DNA of 64,000 nucleotides from CAYVBE01 sp964572825. Its GTDB lineage: Bacteria; Planctomycetota; Brocadiia; SM23-32. Positions 40,446 to 49,399 of the stretch are shown here, piece by piece. The first letter of the stretch is position 1, and the number at the start of each line of letters is the position of its first letter. The notes beneath the pieces are model-generated. The model was not told where the DNA came from. It worked only from the letters and a program-made list of their open reading frames with translations, and did not search any database. Location of the stretch: the NCBI GenBank assembly GCA_964572825.1, contig CAZNGS010000016.1:1-64000 (forward strand). The letters are read 5' to 3'. The translations under genes and the position numbers were made by a program.

Positions 40446-42731
40446 ATGTCCGAGCACACATCACACGGCCCGGCGCCAGATACGCTCGGTCGACCGGACG
40501 ACGCGGAAGGCCCGGACCTCAAGTACTATCTAAGTGTACTGCGGCGGCGCATCTGGATCGTGGCGACGGCGTTCATCGTGGTGGTGACCCTGGGCGCCGT
40601 GCAGGCATTCAAGGCCACTCCCATCTACGAAGCCTCGGCCGACATCCTGATCGAGAAGCAGGGCCCTCACGTGATGGAGTTCAGCGACGTGAGGGAACTG
40701 CAGGTCGCCGACCGGGACTACTACAGCACGCAGGAGCAGCTTGTGAAGAGCAGGACGGTCCTGGAGAGGGCCGTCGCCCAACCCGGTATGGCCGAACTGC
40801 TGGAGTCCAAAGCCACCGAAGATGGCAGAAAAGGGCTGTTCGCTTTCATCGGGGAGGTGCGCAGCACCTTGTCGGCCGTGCTGGGGGCGACGCCCCCGGC
40901 TCCGCCGGAGCCCTGGGAGGAGTTGCGGAAGCTGGTGGACGTGGAGCAGTTGCCGGATACCCACCTGATCCGTGTGACCGTCAGGAGCCCCAATCCCCGG
41001 CGCGCGGCCACCGTGGCCAATGCCGTTGCCGGGGCGTTCGAGCAGTACCACCTTGCCCGAAAGCTCGAAAGCAGCAACGAGGCCTTTGCCTTCCTGGAGG
41101 TGCAGAAGGCCGAGCAGGAGAAAAAGCTGCTCGAAGCAGAAGATAGACTGCAGCGCTACAGGGAGCAGGCAAACAGTCCCTCCCTGGCCGTGGAGGAGAG
41201 AAGCAATCCCCTGCTGGCGCGTCTGAGCAGGTTGAGTGACCGGTTGACCGAGGTGGAGCTCCTGCGGATTGAACTACAGGCGCGCGCGACCATCGTCGAA
41301 GATGGCCTGGGGCTGAACGGGGAGCAGATGGACCCGGAGAACGCGCGCCTGTTCGCGCTCCCCGAGGTCCGTGAGGATCAAACCATTTCTCAACTGCGTT
41401 CCGACCTGCTGGTCGCCCGGGAAGAAGCCAGCGGCCTGGCGGGCATCTATGGGCCGGAGCATCCCCGCGTTGCCTCCGCCCGGGCCCGGGAGAAGCTGCT
41501 GCAGCAGGAGTTGCGGGGCGCCCTGCAGAACACGGTGCAGGCCATTTCCAACAAGCTGGCTATGCTGCGCCGACAGGAGGAGACCCTCAAGGACCAGTAC
41601 GATGCGCAGAACCAGAAGGCCCTGGCGCTGGCCAGGCAATCGCTGACATACCGGCGCCTCAGCAACGATGTGGAGCGCAACCGCAAGCTGTTCGACGTTC
41701 TGGTGGAGCGGATGCGGGAGGTAGACCTGACGGCCGACTACGCGAAAACGAACGTGGAGGTGGTGGAGCGGGCGGACATTCCCAAAGCGCCTGTCAGCCC
41801 CCACCGGGCCCGAATAGTGCTGTTCTCGATCTTTCTGGCGCTGTTGCTGGGCGGCGGGCTCGCCTTCCTGTTCGAATACCTGGACGACACGGTGCGCACC
41901 CCGGAGGACATGGAGGAGCACGTTGGCGTCCCCGTGCTGGGGTTCGTGCCGTCCATGGACAACCGGGGCGGCCGCGATTCCTTCGTCCATCACGGCATGG
42001 TGACGGCGCTGGAGCCGATGTCCTCCGTGGGCGAGGCATACCGGAGCATCCGAACGAGCCTGTTTTTCGCCTCTCCGGAGGCCGACACCCGGGCCGTGGT
42101 GGTGACCTCGGGCGGGCCCGGTGACGGCAAGACGACCACCGCCACGAACCTGGCCATCGTCATAGCCCAGAGCGGCAAACGCGTGCTGATGCTCGACGCG
42201 GACCTGCGGCGGCCCATGGTGCATGAAGCCCTGGGTCTGTCGAACGAAGAAGGGCTCTCGAACGTCCTCGTCGGAAACGCCGAACTCCAGGACGTGGTTC
42301 AGCGGCCCCGGGTGGAGGGCGAGCGCATCGAGGGGCTCGAGGTGGTCACCAGCGGGCCCATCCCGCCCAATCCGGCGGAGCTTTTGGACTCCCCCCGCAT
42401 GGCGCGGCTGATCGAGACTGCTCGGGAGCAATACGACCGCATCCTCCTGGATACGCCGCCCGTCCTGTTCGTGACGGACGCGAGCATTCTGGCGGCCATG
42501 TGCGACGGAACGATAATGGTGGTCAAGGCCGCCTCGAACACCCGTTCTCTGGCCCGGCGGGCCCGCGAGCAGCTCGAGTACGTGAATGCCCGCGTCCTGG
42601 GAGGCGTGCTGAACGACGTGCATCTCTCGCGGCTGGGCTATTACCATTCGGACTACTACCAGTACGGATATTCCGGTTACTATACCGACTATTACGGCAC
42701 TTACTACTCCCAGGAGGAGGATGAAGCCTGA
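40446..42731 (+). CDS. Wzc-type chain-length determinant and BY-family tyrosine kinase
   Basis: The 761-residue inner-membrane protein fuses a Wzz domain to an autokinase. The first membrane helix is near residues 35-55 and the second near 455-475 (IVLFSIFLALLLGGGLAFL), with a long coiled coil (about 200-420) in the periplasm. The kinase has Walker A in GGPGDGKTT (about 555-563), Walker A' VLMLDADLRRP (about 580-590) and Walker B ILLDTPPV (about 665). The C-terminus has 12 tyrosines in 23 residues (about 732-754), the autophosphorylation cluster. Cycling phosphorylation sets polymer length and export. Its phosphatase is the next gene. Confidence 0.96.
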   Translation: MSEHTSHGPAPDTLGRPDDAEGPDLKYYLSVLRRRIWIVATAFIVVVTLGAVQAFKATPIYEASADILIEKQGPHVMEFSDVRELQVADRDYYSTQEQLVKSRTVLERAVAQPGMAELLESKATEDGRKGLFAFIGEVRSTLSAVLGATPPAPPEPWEELRKLVDVEQLPDTHLIRVTVRSPNPRRAATVANAVAGAFEQYHLARKLESSNEAFAFLEVQKAEQEKKLLEAEDRLQRYREQANSPSLAVEERSNPLLARLSRLSDRLTEVELLRIELQARATIVEDGLGLNGEQMDPENARLFALPEVREDQTISQLRSDLLVAREEASGLAGIYGPEHPRVASARAREKLLQQELRGALQNTVQAISNKLAMLRRQEETLKDQYDAQNQKALALARQSLTYRRLSNDVERNRKLFDVLVERMREVDLTADYAKTNVEVVERADIPKAPVSPHRARIVLFSIFLALLLGGGLAFLFEYLDDTVRTPEDMEEHVGVPVLGFVPSMDNRGGRDSFVHHGMVTALEPMSSVGEAYRSIRTSLFFASPEADTRAVVVTSGGPGDGKTTTATNLAIVIAQSGKRVLMLDADLRRPMVHEALGLSNEEGLSNVLVGNAELQDVVQRPRVEGERIEGLEVVTSGPIPPNPAELLDSPRMARLIETAREQYDRILLDTPPVLFVTDASILAAMCDGTIMVVKAASNTRSLARRAREQLEYVNARVLGGVLNDVHLSRLGYYHSDYYQYGYSGYYTDYYGTYYSQEEDEA

Positions 42732-42760
42732 TTTCCTGAACCGGAGGGCCACACCTTCTC

Positions 42761-43576
42761 ATGCTTCCATGGCGCAAACCGGCTGCCGCCCCCCGGGGCT
42801 GGAAGATCGTGGACATCCATTGCCACCTTCTTCCGGGGCTCGATGACGGCCCAACCACGCTGGATGCCTCCCTGGACCTGTGCCGGGTCTATGTGTCCGA
42901 GGGCGTCGGCACCGTAGTGGCCACGCCTCACATGCGGCATCCCCGGTTTCCTGTCGACCCGCAGGATGCACGGCAGGCGGCAGCCCGCCTGCGCGCTGCC
43001 TGCCGGGAACTGGATGTCGAGCTGGAGATCCTGCTCGGGGCCGATGTGCGGCTGACTCCCGAACTTGTGGCCGATGTTGAGTGCGGCCGCGTGCTGACCG
43101 TGGCTGAACGCGGTGAGTATATGCTGCTGGAACTCCCCGAGGACGTCGCGCCACCGGTGCGCCCCGTCGTGTTCGAACTCGCCGTCCGGGGGGTGCGGCC
43201 CATCCTTACCCACCCGGAACGGAACCGCATCCTGAGCCGCAGAGCGGAAAGGGTGGCGGAACTGGTGGAGGCCGGCTGCCTGGTGCAGGTGACGGGGGCG
43301 GCCCTTACGGGTGAGTTTGGCCGGGGCGCCCGCAAAGCGGCCGAGCGTCTGCTGAAGGACGGGCTCGTGCACGTGGTGGCCAGCGATGCCCATTCCGCAG
43401 GCGGGCGCCGGCAACCGCGATTCGGACCGGTCATCGATCGGCTCTGTCGGCTCGTAGGGGAGGAGCACGCCCGGTCGCTGGTGTGTGGCAACCCCGCCGC
43501 GATAGCCCGGGGAGAAAGCGTCGGAAACGTCGCCGGGGCGGGACCGGGACAACGGCAGCGGGAGTGGCAGGAATAG
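42761..43576 (+). CDS. PHP-type tyrosine-protein phosphatase (CpsB/YwqE-like)
   Basis: The 271-residue metal-dependent phosphatase has the PHP signature DIHCHLLPGLDDGP (18-31), TPHMRHP, ELPEDVAP, LTHPERNR and VASDAHS. These supply the His/Asp metal ligands. In Gram-positive and several Gram-negative loci such enzymes remove phosphate from the tyrosine tail of the Wzc/CpsD kinase. Adjacency (29 bases) to the kinase gene supports the same role here, replacing a low-molecular-weight Wzb. Homology begins a few residues after the ATG at 42761. Confidence 0.93.
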   Translation: MLPWRKPAAAPRGWKIVDIHCHLLPGLDDGPTTLDASLDLCRVYVSEGVGTVVATPHMRHPRFPVDPQDARQAAARLRAACRELDVELEILLGADVRLTPELVADVECGRVLTVAERGEYMLLELPEDVAPPVRPVVFELAVRGVRPILTHPERNRILSRRAERVAELVEAGCLVQVTGAALTGEFGRGARKAAERLLKDGLVHVVASDAHSAGGRRQPRFGPVIDRLCRLVGEEHARSLVCGNPAAIARGESVGNVAGAGPGQRQREWQE

Positions 43577-43614
43577 CCTCACGAAACGCAGGAGGTGACG
43601 GCATCGCAGCGGCA

Positions 43615-45099
43615 GTGCACAGAAGGGACGCACTCGGAAGCGTGGCCCGAGGCGGGGTGATCGGGGCGGTCATCGTCTCTGCGTGGCTTTTTGGCTCGGC
43701 GGACCCCTGGGCCTACCTGGGCGTGGGCCTGGTGGTGGCGGTGGCTGCCGCCGCGTGGCTGTTGCGGCTGGTGGTGCGCCCGGTTCCGCGGCTGCGGCTT
43801 CCCCTGGCGGTGGTTTCGCTGCTGGCCCTGGGGGGGGTGATGTTGATCCAGGTCGTCCCGCTGCCCGCCTCCCTGGTGCGCCGGCTCAGCCCCTTTGCCG
43901 CCCGGGTGCAGCAGAAGAGAGTCGAGGTTTTTGAGGAAATGCACGAAGCCGGCGCGGACGCTTTCCTGCTCGCCGGCCCAGTGGAGGACGGCGGCACGGC
44001 CGCCCTCAGCGCCTCTGCGGCGCGGACCTGGCGCAGCCTCTACCTGTTGGTCGCCTACGTGGCCGTGTTCCTGGTGACCGCGAATGCGCTGGAAAACTGG
44101 AGGCAGGTGAGGATGGCGGCGGGTGCCCTCGTGGTGTCCGGCTTTGCCATGTCTGTGTTGGGCATGATCCACGAGCTTTCCGGCAGCGAGAAGATACTGT
44201 GGGTCTACACGCCGCCGTTCGGGGGTGGCATATTCGGGCCGTTCACGAATCCCAACCACTACGCGGCGTACATGAACATGGTGTTCGGCGTGGGGCTGGG
44301 GCTGGCCTTTGCGCGCGTTTCGGGGGCGGCTGACGGGGCCGGCCGGACGCTGCGGGACCGGATCGTGTGGCTCTCCACGGGGAGCGGCGGTCGCAGTGCG
44401 CTGCTGGTCTTCGCCCTGGTGATGATGCCGGTCAGCGTGTGCATGTCTCTGTCGCGGGGCGGCATTGCCTGCCTGGCGGTCTCCCTGGGAGTGCTGGGGG
44501 CTTGGGCGGCTGTGAGGGGCGGCCTCGGATATCGCAGTATTCTGGGAGCGGTGGCGCTGCTGGTGGTCGGGGGCGTGGTATGGCTGGGCTGGGAACCGGT
44601 CTTTGCCGAGATGGGAACGCTGGCCGAGATCGACCCCGGCACTCACAGCCGCACCGTGGTGGCAAGAAGCACCCTGAGCATCTTCTCCCAGGCCCCGGTG
44701 CTGGGTTGCGGGTTCGGCACGTTCGTCCACGTGTTTCCCCCCTTCCAACCTCCCGGCGTGCAGTTCGGCCGATGGCTGCACGCGCACAATGATTACGTGC
44801 AGTTTCTGGCGGAGGGAGGCATTGTCGGCGCCCTGCTGCTCGCCGCAGCGGCGGTGATCGTGCTCGGGCACGTGTGGCGCCGCCTGCGGGAGGTCCACGG
44901 CAGTCGGCGGGCCTTCGTGAGCGGGCTGGCGGTGGGTCTTCTGGCCATCGGGCTTCACAGCGCGCTCGACTACAGCCTGCATAAGCCGGGAATTGCGCTG
45001 ACGCTGGCGGCGGTGTGCGGATTGATGGTGGCGGCGCTGCATGTCGGGTCCGGAACTGAAAAGCGGGCGGCAAGAACGTCCCGGGGAGGAACCGTATGA
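43615..45099 (+). CDS. O-antigen ligase/Wzy-type polymerase
   Basis: This is a multi-spanning membrane protein of about 494 residues with ten or more predicted helices. The signature of the Wzy_C/WaaL family is present: GCGFGTFVHVFPPF and HAHNDYVQFLAEGGIVGALLL; the HxHNxYxQ stretch is the catalytic periplasmic loop region. It polymerises or ligates undecaprenyl-linked repeat units in the periplasm. The start is uncertain: GTG at 43615 is used, but GGAGG at 43591-43595 is seven bases before an in-frame ATC at 43603, so an unusual start there is possible. It overlaps the next gene by four bases (ATGA). Confidence 0.9.
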   Translation: MHRRDALGSVARGGVIGAVIVSAWLFGSADPWAYLGVGLVVAVAAAAWLLRLVVRPVPRLRLPLAVVSLLALGGVMLIQVVPLPASLVRRLSPFAARVQQKRVEVFEEMHEAGADAFLLAGPVEDGGTAALSASAARTWRSLYLLVAYVAVFLVTANALENWRQVRMAAGALVVSGFAMSVLGMIHELSGSEKILWVYTPPFGGGIFGPFTNPNHYAAYMNMVFGVGLGLAFARVSGAADGAGRTLRDRIVWLSTGSGGRSALLVFALVMMPVSVCMSLSRGGIACLAVSLGVLGAWAAVRGGLGYRSILGAVALLVVGGVVWLGWEPVFAEMGTLAEIDPGTHSRTVVARSTLSIFSQAPVLGCGFGTFVHVFPPFQPPGVQFGRWLHAHNDYVQFLAEGGIVGALLLAAAAVIVLGHVWRRLREVHGSRRAFVSGLAVGLLAIGLHSALDYSLHKPGIALTLAAVCGLMVAALHVGSGTEKRAARTSRGGTV

Positions 45100-45773
45100 G
45101 AGCACGAGTCGCCCGAGACGGGGACCGTGGCTCCGGCGGGGCGTATCGGTTTTTGCTGCGCCTGGCGGCGGCGGCGGCGCTGGCCGGGCTGGGCGTGCTG
45201 TGCCTGGCACAGCTCGACGAATTCAGGGGCGAGCTGGCTTTCGCTCGCTTTATGCAACTGCGCCGCTATGCTGAGCGGACCGGCCGGGCCCGCGAGCGCA
45301 ACGCCGCGGTGTCCCGCGCATCCTCGGAAGCTGTGCAGGTCATGCAGGATGCGCACCGCAACCCGCGGGCCCTGCGGGAGGTGGCGGAGGCATGTCTGGG
45401 TTGGTCCGGCGGGGCGGGGGTCGAGCCCGGCCTGCGGCTTCGTCTGGCGGAGAGGGCGGCCCGGGCGGCCGCGCTGTCGGTGCGCGCTGCGCCGTCGGAT
45501 TTTGTCACCTGGCGCCAGTTGGCGCGCGCTTTGTTCGCCCTGGGGCTCACGCGCGAGGCGGCAGCGGCCCTGGACAGAGCGCAGGAGCTGGCGCCGCCCG
45601 GGCAGGAACTGGCCCCCCTGGTTCCTGCCGATGAAGCGGGCTCAAGGCCGCGGGAGGCCGGGCCTTCTGCCGGCACCGCGTCCGGGTCGGCTTCTCCGGA
45701 AAATCAGGGGGCAGGAGGGGGACGGAGACCGGGCATGCGTTTGGAACCCGGGAGGGAAGGAGTGAGCGGATGA
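45096..45773 (+). CDS. Small membrane-anchored protein with TPR-like helices, polysaccharide locus
   Basis: The 225-residue protein starts with ATG overlapping the previous stop (ATGA). One membrane helix (about 18-40) is followed by an Ala/Arg-rich helical region with a TPR-like pair (TWRQLARALFALGLTREAAAALDRAQELAPPG, about 145-175) and a Gly/Ser/Pro-rich tail of about 45 residues. The layout suggests a periplasmic adaptor anchored in the inner membrane. Similar genes follow O-antigen ligase genes in planctomycete loci. Its own stop overlaps the WecA-type gene (ATGA), so the three are tightly coupled. Confidence 0.65.
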   Translation: MRARVARDGDRGSGGAYRFLLRLAAAAALAGLGVLCLAQLDEFRGELAFARFMQLRRYAERTGRARERNAAVSRASSEAVQVMQDAHRNPRALREVAEACLGWSGGAGVEPGLRLRLAERAARAAALSVRAAPSDFVTWRQLARALFALGLTREAAAALDRAQELAPPGQELAPLVPADEAGSRPREAGPSAGTASGSASPENQGAGGGRRPGMRLEPGREGVSG

Positions 45774-47299
45774 CCACTGCTCTTGTCGCCTTCGGACTTG
45801 CGTTTGTGGCGGCCGTGCTGGCTACGTTAGCGGTCCGCCGGGGCGCGCGGGCGCTGGGGGTCCTGGACCGGCCGGACGGCTTCCGCAAGCTGGACCACCG
45901 GCGCACGCCCCTGCTGGGGGGAATTGCCATCTACCTGGCGTTCGCACTGCCCGTCGTGGCCCTGCGGTTTTTCCATCAGAATGCGGTTGCGCAGCTTTTG
46001 ACGCAGAATCCGGCCCGCCTGTGGGCGCTGATGGGGGGCGGCGCCGTGGCACTGGGGCTGGGCATTGCGGACGACGTCAAGCACGTCCCCGCGCGCTGGA
46101 AAGTCCTTCTGCAGGCGGCCGCCGCATGCATCGCTTTTGCCGGAGGGTTCTCCATCAGCGCCATCAGCCACCCCTTCGGCGCGCCGCTGGAACTCGGCGT
46201 GCTGGTCCTGCCCGCCACCATCTTCTGGTTCCTTGCCTGCATGAACGCGGTCAACCTGCTGGACGGGCTGGACGGGCTGGCCGCCGGGGTATGTCTGTTC
46301 GCCTCGGTAAGCGTTTTCCTGGTGAGTTTCCTTTTCGGCAACGTGCTGTCCATGCTGCTGATGGCGTGCCTGAGCGGTGCCATACTGGGATTCCTGCTGT
46401 TCAATTTCCACCCGGCCAGCATTTTCCTGGGCGACTCCGGCAGCCTGCTGCTGGGGTATCTTGTGGGAGCCGTATCGCTGCTGGGCGTGCGCCAGGCGGG
46501 AGCCACGGTTTCGCTGTTGATCCCGGTGGTTGCGCTGGGCGTGCCCGTGTTCGACACGGCCCTGGCCATCGTGCGGCGGTGGTGGAAGCGGGTGCCCCTG
46601 GCCTCCCCGGACCGTGGGCACGTGCATCACGTGTTGCTGAGCCGGGGCCTGACTCAACGGCAGGTCGTGGTCGTGATCTACGTGGCCTGCGTGGTCCTGG
46701 GCGGGGCGGCGCTTCTTCTGGCCTCCGAGCAGGGGGAGCGCGCCCTGCTGGTGCTCGGCCCCCTGGCGGTGCTGGTGTTCGCCGCCGTGCGGATATTCGG
46801 CGGGGTCCCGTTTCTGGACTACTGGCGCCGCCTGCGGCAGCGGATGGCGGACAAGCAGCGTGCCCGGGACGCACGCATCGCGGTGGAGAAAGTACGGGCC
46901 CGTATGCAGCGAAGCGAGAACCTGGACGAGCTGTGGGACCTTGCAGTGCAGGCGCTGGCGGGATTGGACCTGGACCAGGCCCGGTTGCATCTTGCCGACG
47001 GTGACCCCGCTGCGGAGCGGGTGTTCACGTGGCGCACGGACCGGGCTGACCTTCGCCGGGCCTCGGAGGAAACCGTGGATCGCTGGTCGGCGGATCTGAA
47101 GCTCCAGGACAGGGACCGCGTGATCGGCGCATTGGAACTGCACAGCTCCGGCAGGGACCTCTGGCTGTTGCCCGAAACGCCGGAGCTTCTGGACGTGCTG
47201 CGCGAGGAGATGGTCACGCAGCTCTGTCGGCTTTCGTCCCCTGGAGAGCGTTCCGTTCCGTCGGCGGAGCCGGAACTGGACCGGCGCGTATCCGCTTGA
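45770..47299 (+). CDS. WecA/TagO-type undecaprenyl-phosphate sugar-1-phosphate transferase with extra cytoplasmic domain
   Basis: The first 345 residues form an 11-helix MraY/WecA-family enzyme with RRTPLLGGIAIYL, IADDVKHVPARWK, NAVNLLDGLDGLAAG, FNFHPASIFLGDSGSLLLGY and the HxHH-type DRGHVHHVLLSRG. It transfers a HexNAc-1-phosphate from a UDP sugar to undecaprenyl phosphate and so starts repeat-unit synthesis. Residues about 345-509 are a hydrophilic addition: a helical segment, then ENLDELWDLAVQALAGLDLDQARLHL and VIGALELHSSGRD, which looks GAF-like. Ordinary WecA (about 350-380 residues) lacks this. The domain may sense a ligand; that is inference. Confidence 0.92.
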   Translation: MTTALVAFGLAFVAAVLATLAVRRGARALGVLDRPDGFRKLDHRRTPLLGGIAIYLAFALPVVALRFFHQNAVAQLLTQNPARLWALMGGGAVALGLGIADDVKHVPARWKVLLQAAAACIAFAGGFSISAISHPFGAPLELGVLVLPATIFWFLACMNAVNLLDGLDGLAAGVCLFASVSVFLVSFLFGNVLSMLLMACLSGAILGFLLFNFHPASIFLGDSGSLLLGYLVGAVSLLGVRQAGATVSLLIPVVALGVPVFDTALAIVRRWWKRVPLASPDRGHVHHVLLSRGLTQRQVVVVIYVACVVLGGAALLLASEQGERALLVLGPLAVLVFAAVRIFGGVPFLDYWRRLRQRMADKQRARDARIAVEKVRARMQRSENLDELWDLAVQALAGLDLDQARLHLADGDPAAERVFTWRTDRADLRRASEETVDRWSADLKLQDRDRVIGALELHSSGRDLWLLPETPELLDVLREEMVTQLCRLSSPGERSVPSAEPELDRRVSA

Positions 47300-47442
47300 T
47301 GGCCTGACAAAGGGCTGGACCCGGGTCCGGCGCGAGCCCTCCCGGCCGGGCGGCGTCAGGAACTTCCCTCTCCGGTCCCTGTCCGGCATCCGGCCTGCTG
47401 GGTGGCGGAGTCTTACCAAAATCATTGCAGGGTGGCAGACAC

Positions 47443-49068
47443 ATGGCCGGACGCTCAGCAAAACCCGTGAAGCGGGCGGTCATCTTCGGGCTCGACGGCG
47501 CAGACTTGCGCTACATCATGCCCCTGGTGGAGGCCGGGGAGCTGCCCACGGTGGCCCGTCTGCTCCGCAGGGGGATAGCCGGTCCGTGCCGGAGCGGCGC
47601 CATACCGGTCACCGGCGTGTGCTGGCCCATGATCTACACGGGCAAGAACCCGGCCAAGACGGGCATAGTGGTCCCGTCCTTCCCCGTGGGAGATGCCCCC
47701 GCCCGGTGCATATCCGATCACGCACAGGGCATCCGGACGGAGGCGTTCTGGAACATGCTGAACCGGCAGGGGCTGTCCGTGGGACTCTTGAACCTGCCCG
47801 TCACGCACAGACTGGCGCCCTGGAATGAGGGCCCCGTGGAGGGGTTCTGGATCCCCGGCTTCGACACCCCGGGGTCCGTTCCCCCGTGTCATCCCGCCGG
47901 ATTGATTCAGGATTCCTTTGGCGGCGATGGGTATCCATTGCTTGCCATGCAGCACGCCATTTCGGCTGGAGAGCACTCGGGCGCGGGTTACTGCCGCCGT
48001 TTGCTGGACGCGCACCAGGAAGCCCTGCGGCGCGTGTTGGAAAAGCACCCATGCGAAGTGCTGATGACGAACGTCCAGGTGCTGGACTTTGTGGGGCACC
48101 AGTCCGCCGATAGGACGAAGATAGAGGCAGTCTACCGGGCCGTGGATCGCTGGATGGCTCGTGTGCTCGGGTATGTGGCCGACGATGCGGTGGTTGTCGC
48201 CATCTCGGACCATGGCTTCGCCCCGGCGCGCTACCGGCTGGGGATGAACCTGATCCTGGAGCGGCTGGGACTGGCGCGCTTTGGACCCGTGCGGCTGGGG
48301 CCGGTTCTCTTCGGCAAGGCGGCGCGGACGTTTTCCGGACCGATGGGACGCGTGGCGGGCACGACGGAGCGCCTCTGGGCCGGTCTGCCGGCCGCTCTGC
48401 GGAGTGCGGCTGGGGCCGTGTGTTCGTGCGCTCTGCCGCAATTGCGGACGGCGACCGGCGGCTATGTCTGGGAGGATACGAGGGTCTTCACCACCGGTCT
48501 GGGCACGTTGTTTGTGCACAGCCGGCCGCGCTATCGCGGCGGGACGGTGCCCGCCCATCGGGTGGATGCCACGCTCCGGGAAGCGGAAAACAAACTGGGC
48601 CGGATCATCGCCCACGACGGGCAGTCCCTGTTCCGGTTTGTGCGCACCGCTCAGGTGTGGGACGGACCGTTTCTCAGGTTTGCGCCGGAGGCTGTGGCGA
48701 CGACGCGGTGCACGGGATACGCTTATTCGGGCAGCACCCGCTCGGGCAGGACGTTCGAGCCGTGGGACAGGCCGGGAGGCTTCCACGCGCCGTGCGGCAT
48801 ACTGCTGATGAGCGGGCCGGGGCTGCGGCGGGACCGCTGGGTTGAGGGACTGGAGCTGCGAGACATGGTGCCGAACCTGTTGGCGGCTCTGGGGCTGTGC
48901 GTTCCCGAAGGTGTGGACAGGGCGCCGCGCGCCGAGTTGTTCGTCGACCCCTTGCCCGGAGAGGACGACCTGCGCATGGAAGACTGGAAGGGCGGCGGGG
49001 AGCTGTCTTACGTTGAGAGCCTGGACGCGGGCGTCGAGGAGCGGCTCAGGGGTCTGGGCTATCTCTAA
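47443..49068 (+). CDS. Type I phosphodiesterase/nucleotide pyrophosphatase family protein in polysaccharide locus
   Basis: The 541-residue protein belongs to the alkaline phosphatase superfamily. VIFGLDGADLRYIMPL holds the first metal-binding Asp, and VTGVCWPMIYTGKNPAKTG contains the Thr/Ser nucleophile region. LDFVGHQSAD, VVAISDHGFAPAR and a late HAPCGILLMSGPG supply the remaining metal ligands (D, H, DH, H). No signal peptide or membrane helix is clear, so it appears cytoplasmic. The ATG at 47443 follows AGGGTGGCAG. In this setting it may hydrolyse or transfer phospho-substituents or act on nucleotide sugars; no experimental parallel is claimed. The 143-base gap before it has no feature beyond GC-rich repeats. 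Confidence 0.85.
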   Translation: MAGRSAKPVKRAVIFGLDGADLRYIMPLVEAGELPTVARLLRRGIAGPCRSGAIPVTGVCWPMIYTGKNPAKTGIVVPSFPVGDAPARCISDHAQGIRTEAFWNMLNRQGLSVGLLNLPVTHRLAPWNEGPVEGFWIPGFDTPGSVPPCHPAGLIQDSFGGDGYPLLAMQHAISAGEHSGAGYCRRLLDAHQEALRRVLEKHPCEVLMTNVQVLDFVGHQSADRTKIEAVYRAVDRWMARVLGYVADDAVVVAISDHGFAPARYRLGMNLILERLGLARFGPVRLGPVLFGKAARTFSGPMGRVAGTTERLWAGLPAALRSAAGAVCSCALPQLRTATGGYVWEDTRVFTTGLGTLFVHSRPRYRGGTVPAHRVDATLREAENKLGRIIAHDGQSLFRFVRTAQVWDGPFLRFAPEAVATTRCTGYAYSGSTRSGRTFEPWDRPGGFHAPCGILLMSGPGLRRDRWVEGLELRDMVPNLLAALGLCVPEGVDRAPRAELFVDPLPGEDDLRMEDWKGGGELSYVESLDAGVEERLRGLGYL

Positions 49069-49399
49069 GGAGCTATTGCACAACCGTGACCTACTGCGAC
49101 CGGCTGCGAAACCGGATGGCTGTGTCGTTGACGCAGAACGTCCTCAACGTGACCACTTGCCACGCCTCCGGGCGTTCTGCGCCGGCCTCCTTGCCCTCCG
49201 GCTTCTCGCTCGGCCTCGTTACGGACATGGTTCTGCAGTAGCCCCTAAGCGGATTGAAGTAGATGCATTCCGGTTGTCAGCATGCGGCGCGGCGAGGACG
49301 CCGCGCCTACCCCAAGGAGGGTAGCTGAGGCGTCTCGCCGCAGCCACGGTCGAGCTCAACAACCCAAACACACCTGGTTCAGGCCACGTAGTCGACCGC
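49069..49399. other. Gap inside the polysaccharide locus with a hairpin and a doubtful mini-ORF
   Basis: This 331-base gap is the largest in the locus. It holds a perfect 9-bp hairpin GGCGCGGCG-AGGA-CGCCGCGCC (49286-49307) and, on the minus strand, an open frame of 45 codons (49228-49091, beginning MSVTRPSEKPEG and ending VNDTAIRFRSRSQ) with only a weak ribosome site. I do not recognise that peptide. A GGAGG at 49317-49321 has no start codon at normal distance. The gap may be the scar of an insertion. Confidence 0.45.

Noticed and set aside
49091..49228. A 45-codon minus-strand gene
   Set aside because: Weak ribosome site, no recognised motif and isolated opposite a long plus-strand operon; kept only as a note.
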